In this document: piece after piece, positions 54,043 to 62,986 of the stretch | How the letters are laid out: each line of letters starts with the position of its first letter | Position numbering within the stretch: position 1 is the stretch's first letter | Assembly: GCA_903885195.1 (NCBI GenBank) | Contig: CAISHQ010000087.1 | Span: 21,135 to 85,134, forward strand | Length of the DNA: 64,000 nucleotides | Reading direction: 5' to 3' | Origin: an uncultured Pseudomonadota bacterium | GTDB taxonomy: Bacteria; Pseudomonadota; Gammaproteobacteria; Steroidobacterales; Steroidobacteraceae | Translations under genes and position numbers: made by a program | Notes under the pieces: generated by a model | What the model was told of the DNA's origin: nothing | Seen by the model: only the letters and a program-made list of their open reading frames with translations | Databases searched by the model: none

Positions 54043-55451
54043 GCTTCCCGCATTACTTCGAGTCCTTCGATTACGCGCAGATGCTGCGCGACTTTCCGGT
54101 CGGCGATGCCTTCACCGCCGGGTTCGCTCTTCGTTCGCGCGACGAAATCCACGCGCATCAGAATCGCCTCTTCATGCAATGCATGGCCCGCGCCTGGGAG
54201 ATTCCCTTCTACCAACGCCTGTGGAGCGCGCAGGGGCTGACCCCAACCGACGTACGCAGCCTCGAGGACATCGGCCGGCTACCTATTTTCGGCAAGTCTG
54301 ATCTCATGCAAAGCCTCGCCGAGCATCCGCCGTACGGCGACTACCACGGCTGGGATCGCTGGTCCATCGCGCAACGACCGGTCACGGTGGTGCATACCAC
54401 GAGCGGCACGACCGGCCGCCCGCAGGTCGTGCTGTTCAGTCCGAAGTCTCGCGAAGTCCAGGCGCTGCTGGTGGCGCGCATCTGGCGCATGCAGGGCCTG
54501 CAGCCCGCGGATGTCGTGCACTCGGTGTATGGGCACGGCATGATCAACGGGGGTCACTTCGTTCGCGAAGCCGCCCTGCATTACACCAACTGCCTATTTC
54601 TTTCGGCTGGTACGGGCAAAGAAACCCGCTCGGTGACGCAGATCGAGTTGATGCGCGACATGCGCGTCACGGTGATCGTCGGCTTCGTTGATTACATTCG
54701 GCAGCTGGCCGAAACCGCGCGCGGCATGGGACTCGAGCCAGGGCGCGATCTACCCATCCGCGCAATCTTCGGGCACGTCGGTCGTGAGTCACGCGCAGTG
54801 CTTTCGGCAGCCTGGGGGGGCGCCGAAATCTACGACTGGTACGGCGTCGCTGATACGGGCCCCATCGCTGCGGAAGGGCCCGATCGTGACGGCATGTACG
54901 TCATGGAGGATGCCCAGTACCTCGAACTCGTCGACGAACAGACCGGCGCGATCATTGACGATGAGCGACCAGGTGACATGGTGGTGACCTCGCTCTACCG
55001 CGACGACGTTTACCCGCTAATCCGTTTCAACACTCACGACCTGTCGGCGTGGAAGCGAGGCTCCTCGGCGCTCGATTTCAAATTGCAACGTACCGTCGGC
55101 GTGCTCGGACGCAGCGACAACATGGTCAAGTTGCGCGGCATCAACGTCTATCCGCTGGCGCTTGCCGCGATCCTTAACGAGCATCCGGCCTTTGCCGGCG
55201 AGTACATCTGTCGCGCGGTGCGCGATGCGAGCGGTCGCGACGAGCTGACGGTGATCATTGAGGTGCGGCACACGGCAGACCCTAACTCGTCGGAGCTTGC
55301 CGCAGCGTTCGCCGCCTTGTTGACGCGGCGGGTCGGTGTCGACATCCGCGCCGCACTCGTACCGGCGGGTGGCACGGCGGCGCTGACGCAAATCGACAGT
55401 CGACAAAAGCCGGTCCGCTTGCTCGACGAGCGTCCCAAGGGCGGCGCGTGA
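54039..55451 (+). CDS. Phenylacetate-CoA ligase family AMP-binding enzyme
   Basis: VHTTSGTTGRPQVVLFSPKS, IFGHVGRESRAVLSAAWGGAEIYDWYGVADTG, GRSDNMVKLRGINVYP. Confidence 0.9.
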   Translation: MSFPHYFESFDYAQMLRDFPVGDAFTAGFALRSRDEIHAHQNRLFMQCMARAWEIPFYQRLWSAQGLTPTDVRSLEDIGRLPIFGKSDLMQSLAEHPPYGDYHGWDRWSIAQRPVTVVHTTSGTTGRPQVVLFSPKSREVQALLVARIWRMQGLQPADVVHSVYGHGMINGGHFVREAALHYTNCLFLSAGTGKETRSVTQIELMRDMRVTVIVGFVDYIRQLAETARGMGLEPGRDLPIRAIFGHVGRESRAVLSAAWGGAEIYDWYGVADTGPIAAEGPDRDGMYVMEDAQYLELVDEQTGAIIDDERPGDMVVTSLYRDDVYPLIRFNTHDLSAWKRGSSALDFKLQRTVGVLGRSDNMVKLRGINVYPLALAAILNEHPAFAGEYICRAVRDASGRDELTVIIEVRHTADPNSSELAAAFAALLTRRVGVDIRAALVPAGGTAALTQIDSRQKPVRLLDERPKGGA

Positions 55452-56710
55452 GTTCAGTCAGCGCACGCTGTCGCGCAGCGCTCGATGCAGCACAGCGCAA
55501 CACGCTCAATGCGTGGCGCTGGCTCGATGCCGAAGGCGCTCTACAGGCCGCCGCCGAAAGCGACGCTCGCCTCGCACGGGGTGCCGGCCGCGCACTCGAG
55601 GGGCAGCTGTTCGCCATCAAAGCGAACATTGCCGTTAACGGTTGGCCTCATGACGGCGGGCTGCGGGCGCGTCGCTCGTTACGCGCGAGTCGCGACGCCA
55701 CCGTCATTGGCCGCCTGCGGGATGCGGGCGCCGTGCTGCTCGGGCTCACGCAAATGGACGAGGGGGCGCTCGGCGCCACGGGATACAGCATCGACGGGCC
55801 GATCCATCATCCGCTGCGCGAGGGGTGGTCGGTCGGTGGCTCGAGCGGCGGCTCCGCCGCTGCACTCGCCGCGGGCCACTGCGATGCGGCGCTGGGTACC
55901 GACACCATTGGCTCGATCCGGATCCCGGCATCGCTGTGCGGCATCAGCGGCTTGAAGCCAACACCCGGCCTTGTGAGCCTCGAGGGTGTCCTGCCACTCG
56001 ATGCACGCTTCGACCACGTGGGCCCCATGAGCCGCGATCCCGCCGCCCTTTGGCCGTTGTTGTGCTGCCTGCGAGGCCTGCCGATTACCGCGTTGCCGAT
56101 CCGCGAGAACTCACTGGGGGGACGCACGCTCGGCGTGTTCGAGGGTCTCGACAGTCTCGAGTGCACTCCGGCGGTGCTAGAGGCGTACTCGAAGAGCATC
56201 ACGCGCTTGCGCGAATCGGGTGCGGTGCTGCGCAGCATCGATGTGCGCACCTTCGATCTGCCGCGGGTTCGCCGGGCGGTGTTTTCACTGTGCGAGCGAA
56301 CCCTCGCACTCGAGCACGCAACGCAGCGCGCAGCAGATCCCAAGGGCTATTCGCCGGCGATGCAGTCGATGCTCGACTATGGCGCGCGCCTTACCGAGGC
56401 CGACTGCCTGCGCTTCGAGCAACGCATCGCCGACTTTCGTGAAGCCTGGGACGCCAGCACGGCGGGCTTGGAGGCCTGCATTACCCCTATATCACCGGTG
56501 ACGAGCGTCCCGCACGCCTCGCCGCCGCCGACGAACATCGCCGATCTCACCGTGATTGCAACAGCAGCGGGGTGCCCGGCAGCGTCCGTGCCCTGCGAAG
56601 TAGCCGAGGGCGCCCTGCCCGTCGGCCTGCAGATCCTCGCACCGGCCGGTCAGGATGCGCGGGTCTGTTCACTCGGCATGCGCCTCGCGGCAGGATCCAG
56701 CGAGGCGTAG
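55448..56710 (+). CDS. Amidase signature family amidase
   Basis: FAIKANIAVNG (Lys) and GGSSGGSAAALAAGHCDAALGTDTIGSIRIPASLCG. Confidence 0.93.
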   Translation: MSSVSARCRAALDAAQRNTLNAWRWLDAEGALQAAAESDARLARGAGRALEGQLFAIKANIAVNGWPHDGGLRARRSLRASRDATVIGRLRDAGAVLLGLTQMDEGALGATGYSIDGPIHHPLREGWSVGGSSGGSAAALAAGHCDAALGTDTIGSIRIPASLCGISGLKPTPGLVSLEGVLPLDARFDHVGPMSRDPAALWPLLCCLRGLPITALPIRENSLGGRTLGVFEGLDSLECTPAVLEAYSKSITRLRESGAVLRSIDVRTFDLPRVRRAVFSLCERTLALEHATQRAADPKGYSPAMQSMLDYGARLTEADCLRFEQRIADFREAWDASTAGLEACITPISPVTSVPHASPPPTNIADLTVIATAAGCPAASVPCEVAEGALPVGLQILAPAGQDARVCSLGMRLAAGSSEA

Positions 56711-57537
56711 TAACTCGCGATGTCGCAGCGCCGTGCGATCCAGACACGGCTGCCTGCGGCCTGCACGTGCTGAAGGAATCGTTCGAAGGCACCGATGCGT
56801 CCCGGTCTGCCGATGATGCGCAAGTGCACGCCCAGCGACATCATCCGCGGCCGACCGACCGATTCGGCGAGCAACCAATCGAAACTGTCACGCGCGTAAT
56901 CGAGCCAGTGCTGCGGCGTCAACGCCGGCGCGTTCCAAATCTTCATATCGTTGGAATCAAGGGCGTAGGGCAACACCACCATGGGTGTCGGCAGCGAGTG
57001 GTCCATGAAGGGCTCGTCTCGACTGTAATCATCCATGTGGTAGCGATATCCCTCCTCGGCCAGCAAGCGACGCGTGTGATCCGTGTGCAAATAGCGCGAC
57101 AGCCAACCGACCGGGCGGGTCCCTGTGGTGCGCTCGATGCTCTCGGCGGCCTTGCGGATGAACTCTCGCTCGCGCTCCTCGGACATGCCGAGCTGATGCG
57201 CCCACCGATACCCGTGCGCACACACCTCATGCCCGCCAGCCACGATACCGGCCGCGACCTCTGGGGCACGTTCGAGCGCTACGGCGGCCGCGGTGAAGGT
57301 CGCAGGCAAGCCATAACGCCCGAGCAGGCCGAGCACCCGTGGGGCCCCCTCGTTGATGCCGTAAGCGTAGTTGGATTCGTTGCCGTGGTTGCGCACGGGC
57401 TTCTTCAACACGATACCGAGCTCGTCAACCGGATCGGGCCCCCGATCGCCGTCCGTGACGTTGAACTCCGCACCCTCCTCCACATTGACCACCAATGACA
57501 ACGCGAGTCGCGCACCGTTCGGCCACGAATAGCTCAT
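56650..57537 (-). CDS. Polysaccharide deacetylase family (PuuE/allantoinase/imidase-like)
   Basis: NVEEGAEFNVTDGD, GLLGRYGLPATFTAAAVALE, HEVCAHGYRWAHQ. Confidence 0.85.
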   Translation of the reverse strand: MSYSWPNGARLALSLVVNVEEGAEFNVTDGDRGPDPVDELGIVLKKPVRNHGNESNYAYGINEGAPRVLGLLGRYGLPATFTAAAVALERAPEVAAGIVAGGHEVCAHGYRWAHQLGMSEEREREFIRKAAESIERTTGTRPVGWLSRYLHTDHTRRLLAEEGYRYHMDDYSRDEPFMDHSLPTPMVVLPYALDSNDMKIWNAPALTPQHWLDYARDSFDWLLAESVGRPRMMSLGVHLRIIGRPGRIGAFERFLQHVQAAGSRVWIARRCDIASYYASLDPAARRMPSEQTRAS

Positions 57538-58379
57538 CAGTGATACTCCTCGCCGCCGGAAACGTTCATGGCCTCACCGGTGATGTACGACGCCTCGGCA
57601 GACGCGAGGAAGGCACAAGCCTTGGCGATGTCCTCCTGTAGCCCAGGTCGTCCCAACGGAATCCGTGCGCGCATATCGGCGAGATACTGCTGCTCGCTGC
57701 GCCCGGTGGCCGCCGAAAAGAACTGGTTCTGCCACGCACCGAGCCCCGTCGTAACGTGATTGGGGCAGATGGTGTTGACCGTGATGCCTTGCGGGCCGAG
57801 CTCGATGGCGGCGCTGCGAGTCAATCCCACCATGCCGTGCTTGGAAGCCACGTACGCCGAGGCAAACGGGAAGCCAGACTTCGAGGCCTGACTGCCGATG
57901 TTGATGATCCGACCACCCTGGCCCTGGGCGATCATCTGCTTGGCGGCCTGCTTGATGCCGAAGAATGCACCGCGCAGATTGACGCCGAGCACGGCGTCCC
58001 AATCGGCCTGCGTCATCTCGACCACAGGCTTCATGAGATAACCGATGCCCGCATTGTTCACCATGATGTCGAGGCGGCCATACTGACCGACGGCTGCGGC
58101 GACGAGCGCTTCGACCTGCGCCTCCTCGAGTACATCGCAGGCCACACCCATCGCTTCACCGCCTGCGGCGCGAATCGCTGCGACCACGGTATCGATCCCC
58201 GAGCTCGTGCCGATGGCATCGGCGGGAATCTCCTTGCCGCGCGGCGCACCGATGTCGCTCACCACGACCTTGCAGCCTTCGGCGGCGAGGCGCATCACCA
58301 TGGCTTCGCCCAGACCCTTGGCGCGTCCAGAGCCCGTGACGATCGCTACCTTGCCCTCTAGATCCGAGTACACACCCAT
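57537..58379 (-). CDS. SDR family oxidoreductase
   Basis: IVTGSGRAKGLGEAMVMRL, VNNAGIGYL, SAYVASKHGMVGLT; start trimmed to 58379. Confidence 0.92.
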   Translation of the reverse strand: MGVYSDLEGKVAIVTGSGRAKGLGEAMVMRLAAEGCKVVVSDIGAPRGKEIPADAIGTSSGIDTVVAAIRAAGGEAMGVACDVLEEAQVEALVAAAVGQYGRLDIMVNNAGIGYLMKPVVEMTQADWDAVLGVNLRGAFFGIKQAAKQMIAQGQGGRIINIGSQASKSGFPFASAYVASKHGMVGLTRSAAIELGPQGITVNTICPNHVTTGLGAWQNQFFSAATGRSEQQYLADMRARIPLGRPGLQEDIAKACAFLASAEASYITGEAMNVSGGEEYH

Positions 58380-58415
58380 GTCCGTCGTCCCCCTGTGAGA
58401 ACTGATTGGTACTGC

Positions 58416-58421
58416 TAACAT
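58416..58421 (+). promoter_or_regulatory. -10-like TAACAT (extended TGC-TAACAT) exactly 6 nt before the ECH ATG
   Basis: ACTGCTAACATGATCGCATG; no SD. Confidence 0.45.
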
Positions 58422-58427
58422 GATCGC

Positions 58428-59198
58428 ATGAGCGAAGTGCTGAGTAACATAGTGCCGCCCCTCGCACACGTGGTACTGAACCGCCCTGACAAGCGCAATG
58501 CGGTGACCGCGGCGATGTGGCAGTCGCTGCGCGACATCGCCCGACAGCTTGCCGCAGAGCCGTCAGTGCGCGTCGCACTGCTGAGTGGCGCCGGCAGCGA
58601 AGCCTTCAGCGCGGGAGCGGACATCGCCGAGATGCAGCGTAATCTCGCCGACGCGCAGCGTATGAAAACCATGCAGGACGTCGTGCTCGAGGCGCAAGCC
58701 TGCTGGGAGGCACTGCCGATCCCCACGATCGCAGTCATCCGTGGTGCCTGCACAGGCGGTGGCTGCGGACTTGCCCTCGCCTGCGACTTGCGCTTTGCAA
58801 CCCCGGACGCATTCTTCGCCATACCGCCGGCGAAACTGGGCCTCGCCTATTGCCTCGCAGACACCAAGCGTCTGTTCGATCTGGTTGGCCCTTCAAGAGC
58901 GAAGGAGATCCTGTACACAGGTCGCAAGGTGGGCTCTGCCGAAGCGCTGCGGCTCGGCCTGATCAACGACATCGTGCCGGCCGAGGAGCTCGATGCGCAC
59001 GCTCTGCGGGTGGCACACGACATCGCAGCCAATGCCGCCAACTCCGTGCGGGCCGCCAAGGCGGTCGTCAATATGATCTCGGCCGGTACGCGCAACGAGA
59101 CCGCTGAGTCGCGTCGCTACTACGACGAGAGCTTTTCCTCGCCCGAGTTCCTCGAGGGTGCCCGCGCGTTCATGGAGAAGCGGTCGCCGCGGTTTTGA
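58428..59198 (+). CDS. Enoyl-CoA hydratase/isomerase family protein
   Basis: LNRPDKRNAVTAAMW, FSAGADIAEM, GACTGGGCGLALACDLRFAT. Confidence 0.92.
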   Translation: MSEVLSNIVPPLAHVVLNRPDKRNAVTAAMWQSLRDIARQLAAEPSVRVALLSGAGSEAFSAGADIAEMQRNLADAQRMKTMQDVVLEAQACWEALPIPTIAVIRGACTGGGCGLALACDLRFATPDAFFAIPPAKLGLAYCLADTKRLFDLVGPSRAKEILYTGRKVGSAEALRLGLINDIVPAEELDAHALRVAHDIAANAANSVRAAKAVVNMISAGTRNETAESRRYYDESFSSPEFLEGARAFMEKRSPRF

Positions 59199-60147
59199 GC
59201 TCGAGCGGCGTATCCAGATAGCGCCGGATGACTGCGGCACTCTGCTGCGGCGCCTCCTGTACGAGCATGTGCCCGATGCCAGGCAGCACCTCGAGTTGTA
59301 CGGCAGGAGAGTTCTCGAGCAGCGCGCGCGTCTCATAGGCCAGAGACAGCGGCACGCGCTTATTCCTCTCGCCCCACATCAGCAGCACGGGAACACGAAT
59401 CGAGCGGATTTTCGCCTCCACGCCACCAGAGACGTACTGGCGCAGCAAATCGATCATGGCCTGGCGATTGCCTTCACGCATCCACATTAAGTACCACTCG
59501 TCGATCACCGCGTCCGTGACGCGCGCCGGATCGCCGTAGTCGTTGCGCAGCAGGTAGGCGGTGAACGCTCGCGGCGTCACCCAGGCGAGCAGATCAGCGA
59601 TCTTCGGTACGTTGGCGGGCGTCGTCCGCCCTCGAACGCGCGACTCGAGTGATCCCGGCGAAATCATCACCAGCCGCTCGATGCGCTCGGGATGATCGGC
59701 TGCATAGCGCATCGCCACCGTGCCGCCGATCGAGGTGCCGACCACGACGAAGCGCTCCAGACCGCGTGCATCCACGAATTGTTCGAACAGCGACTGGATG
59801 CGCTGGAGCGAGTAGTCGCCTGAGGGCTCGGGTCCGGTAAGACCGTGCGCCGGCAAGTCGACCCGGATGACCCGATAACGATCCTTGAGCGCAGTCGCCC
59901 ACGGCTCCCACATAAAAAGGCTCGCATAGTTGGCGTGCAGCAACACCACCGGGGAACCACTACCTTCCTCGCGGTAGTGCAGTCGTACGCCATCGACGAT
60001 CACGAACTGCGAGGGAGGCTTGGCCCAACGCTTCTCCACCGCCGCAACCGGGTGATCGCGATAGACCACCGCCGCCACGAGCAGCCCGACTACGAGGGCC
60101 GCCATTCCCCAGAACAGGCCTTTGCTCAATCGGACCCACCATGTCAT
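59170..60147 (-). CDS. Membrane-anchored alpha/beta hydrolase
   Basis: RYREEGSGSPVVLLHANYAS, VVGTSIGGTVAMRYAADHPERI; start 60147 or 60153. Confidence 0.88.
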   Translation of the reverse strand: MTWWVRLSKGLFWGMAALVVGLLVAAVVYRDHPVAAVEKRWAKPPSQFVIVDGVRLHYREEGSGSPVVLLHANYASLFMWEPWATALKDRYRVIRVDLPAHGLTGPEPSGDYSLQRIQSLFEQFVDARGLERFVVVGTSIGGTVAMRYAADHPERIERLVMISPGSLESRVRGRTTPANVPKIADLLAWVTPRAFTAYLLRNDYGDPARVTDAVIDEWYLMWMREGNRQAMIDLLRQYVSGGVEAKIRSIRVPVLLMWGERNKRVPLSLAYETRALLENSPAVQLEVLPGIGHMLVQEAPQQSAAVIRRYLDTPLELKTAATASP

Positions 60148-60226
60148 GCACAACCCCCAGGCGCCCTGCTCACCATAGGCGCGCGGCAGTCACGCCGACA
60201 CACGCCCTACTGGCAGATATACTCCG

Positions 60227-61552
60227 ATGAGTTCCAATCCAAAACAGGCGGACGCCCACTTGACCACTTCAGCGCGTACCTCGGCCCACCCTGTCTATGC
60301 ATGGTTCGTCGTGGCGGTGCTCGCGCTCGCCAATTGCGTCTCCTTCATTGACCGCCTGATCCTCTCGCTGCTGGTGCAGCCCATCAAGGCCGACCTGCAG
60401 ATTTCCGATACGGCCTTCAGTCTGCTGGCCGGTGCCGCGTTCGCCATCTTCTACTGCGGTATGGGCCTCGTCATCGCGCGCTGGGCCGATCGATATAGTC
60501 GTAAATGGATCATCACCACAGGCGTGGTGCTGTGGTGCGCCATGACCTCGCTCGCCGGCACTGCCCGCTCCTACGCACAACTGTTCGCCTATCGAATCGG
60601 CGTCGGTGTTGGCGAGGCCACGTTGTCGCCCTCGGCCTACTCCATGCTCGCCGGATACTTCCCGCCGCAGCGGCTCTCGCTCGCGATCGGCGTGTTCAGC
60701 GCCGGCGTCACGGCAGGCACAGGCATCGCGTATCTGCTCGGGGGCGCGGCGATCGGCTGGGCGTTTTCTCAAGGTGCGGTCGCAGTGCCGTTGCTGGGAG
60801 AACTTGCTGGCTGGCGGCTCGTCATGGTGGTGGTGGGACTGCTCGGGCTGCCGGTCGCGTTGCTCATGTTGTTGGTTCGCGAGCCGGCGCGCCCCGCGGG
60901 CTTTACGCCCGCCTCGTTGGCCGAGGTGTGGGGGCACTTTCGGCGCAACCTCGGCGTCTACGGCTATGTTTTCGCCGGGTATGGCACGACCTCGGTCACC
61001 GCGTTTGCGGTGATGACCTGGACGCCCGCGCTGTACCAACGGCAGTACGGCGCTAGCATTCCTGAGGCTGCAGTCGTGCTCGGTACGGTGGCGCTCGTCG
61101 GTGGCCTGCTCGGTGCCTTCGCGGGTGGCGCGCTGTCGGACTGGCTGGAGTCACGCGGCGATCGACATGCGAAGCTTCGGGTCCTGTTCGGCTGCGGTCT
61201 CGGCCTCGTGCTGCCCTCGATCCTCGCCCCGCTCATGCCGACCATGCACAGCCACGCGGCACTGATTTTTTTCACGTTTTTCTTTGGCACGGCTGCTACC
61301 GGGCCCGCGGGGGCCTACGTACAGTCGATTACACCGGATGGGATGCGCGCCCAATTCGGCGCCGCGTATCAGCTCGCGCTCGTGCTGGTAGGCGCGACCG
61401 TAGGTCCGTTCGCCGTCGGGTTCACGACAGACTTCGTATTCGGCGACGAGCAGAAGATCGGCTGGTCGATGATTCTCACGTCTCTGATCGCCAACCCGCT
61501 CGCCGCATGGCTGCTGTGGCGGGCGCTCAGCTCAGCACGTGCACGGCCTTGA
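60227..61552 (+). CDS. MFS transporter
   Basis: 12-TM protein; RWADRYSRKWIITTGVVLWCAMT motif. Confidence 0.92.
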   Translation: MSSNPKQADAHLTTSARTSAHPVYAWFVVAVLALANCVSFIDRLILSLLVQPIKADLQISDTAFSLLAGAAFAIFYCGMGLVIARWADRYSRKWIITTGVVLWCAMTSLAGTARSYAQLFAYRIGVGVGEATLSPSAYSMLAGYFPPQRLSLAIGVFSAGVTAGTGIAYLLGGAAIGWAFSQGAVAVPLLGELAGWRLVMVVVGLLGLPVALLMLLVREPARPAGFTPASLAEVWGHFRRNLGVYGYVFAGYGTTSVTAFAVMTWTPALYQRQYGASIPEAAVVLGTVALVGGLLGAFAGGALSDWLESRGDRHAKLRVLFGCGLGLVLPSILAPLMPTMHSHAALIFFTFFFGTAATGPAGAYVQSITPDGMRAQFGAAYQLALVLVGATVGPFAVGFTTDFVFGDEQKIGWSMILTSLIANPLAAWLLWRALSSARARP

Positions 61553-62981
61553 GACGCGAGTAACTCAAGAGCTCCTCAAGGCACTCCTCGCCTCCGAGGC
61601 CACTGTCTTTCCAACCACCGAACGGCGTGCCGACAAAGTGCTGGCCTGCCGTATTGATCCACACGGTGCCAGCCTCGATCTGGCGGATCATGCGCATGGC
61701 GAGGGGTAACTCCCGTGTCCAAACAGCGGCCGTAAGGCCCAGCTCGCTGTCGTTGGCGAGCGCCACGGCCTCGGCCTCATCGCGAAACTTGAGCGCGCAG
61801 ACCACGGGGCCGAACACCTCCTCGCGTGCGAGGCGCATGGTGGGCGTGACGTCGGCGAACAGGGTCGGCTGAACCCAGTAGCCGTTCTCGAAGGCAGCGC
61901 CCGGAGGCCGGCCGCCACCCGTGACCAAACGAGCCCCCTCGCGCCGTGCAGAGTCGATGAGTTCAAGCACTCGTGCATGTTGGCGCGCCGAATTCACCGG
62001 GCCCATTTCGGAGTGCGGATCGAGCGGGTCACCGACGCGCAGCGCCGCCATGCGTGCGGCCACCCGATCGACGACCTCATCGTGTACCAACTCGTGCAGC
62101 AGCAGACGACTCGTGGATCCGCAGGACTGCCCCGCCCAGGCGAAGTTCATGCCACTCACCGCCGTCTCCACCACCCGATCGAGATCGGCGTCGGGAAAGA
62201 CGACGAAGGGATTCTTGCCGCCGAGCTCCAGCGTGACGTGCTTCACGGAGTTCGCCGCCGCTGCGCGTTGGATGGCGAGCCCCGTAGGCACAGAGCCCGT
62301 GAAGCCGATGCGTCGGATCAGCGGATGGCGCACGAGCGCATCACCCGCGGGCGCACCGCGACCATGGACGATATTGACGAGCCCTCGCGGCAAATAATCA
62401 CGACACAGTTCGCCGAGTATGGAACCGCTAAGCGGACTCGTTTCCGGCGTCTTGATGACCACACCGTTGCCCGCCATCAGGGGCGCAGCCAGATGTGCCG
62501 CCGCGAACATGAAGGGGTGATTGAAGGGCACGATGCGCGCGACCACACCATAGGGCTCGCGCAGCGTCAGGTGCAGCCCCGTGGCTGTGGCAGGAACCGT
62601 TTCGCCCTTCAGCTCGCTGCCGAGTCCTGCGAAGTACTCGAGATACCCGGCTGCAATCTGCACATCCGCCTGCAGTTTGGCGAGCGTGTTGCCGGTATCA
62701 CGCGCCTCGAGTTCGAGGATTTCACTGCCACGCGCACGGATCCCCGCGGCAAGCCCCCGCAGCGCCGCGGCACGCGCCCACACAGAAAGCGCCGCCCAAT
62801 CACGCTGCGCCGCCGCGCAAGCCCGCACGGCGCGATCGACATCTCCGGCCGTCGCGTTCGGCACGCGACCCAGGGGCTCCAAGGTTGCGGGACTGTGCGA
62901 GTCGATCCAATCACCCGCGGCGCCCCCCTCGCCCTCGGTTAAGGACCCATCGATCAGCATCAAGCGGTCGGCGTTGGACAC
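61527..62981 (-). CDS. Aldehyde dehydrogenase family protein
   Basis: VTLELGGKNPFVVFPDAD, FAWAGQSCGSTSRLL; GTG start at 62981 proposed, 5 nt after the upstream stop. Confidence 0.92.
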   Translation of the reverse strand: MSNADRLMLIDGSLTEGEGGAAGDWIDSHSPATLEPLGRVPNATAGDVDRAVRACAAAQRDWAALSVWARAAALRGLAAGIRARGSEILELEARDTGNTLAKLQADVQIAAGYLEYFAGLGSELKGETVPATATGLHLTLREPYGVVARIVPFNHPFMFAAAHLAAPLMAGNGVVIKTPETSPLSGSILGELCRDYLPRGLVNIVHGRGAPAGDALVRHPLIRRIGFTGSVPTGLAIQRAAAANSVKHVTLELGGKNPFVVFPDADLDRVVETAVSGMNFAWAGQSCGSTSRLLLHELVHDEVVDRVAARMAALRVGDPLDPHSEMGPVNSARQHARVLELIDSARREGARLVTGGGRPPGAAFENGYWVQPTLFADVTPTMRLAREEVFGPVVCALKFRDEAEAVALANDSELGLTAAVWTRELPLAMRMIRQIEAGTVWINTAGQHFVGTPFGGWKDSGLGGEECLEELLSYSRLKAVHVLS

Positions 62982-62986
62982 TGCGC

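Noticed and set aside
60218-60223. TATACT as a leaderless -10 for the MFS gene
   Set aside because: Only 3 nt before the annotated ATG, which would put the TSS inside the coding start; too close unless the real start is downstream.
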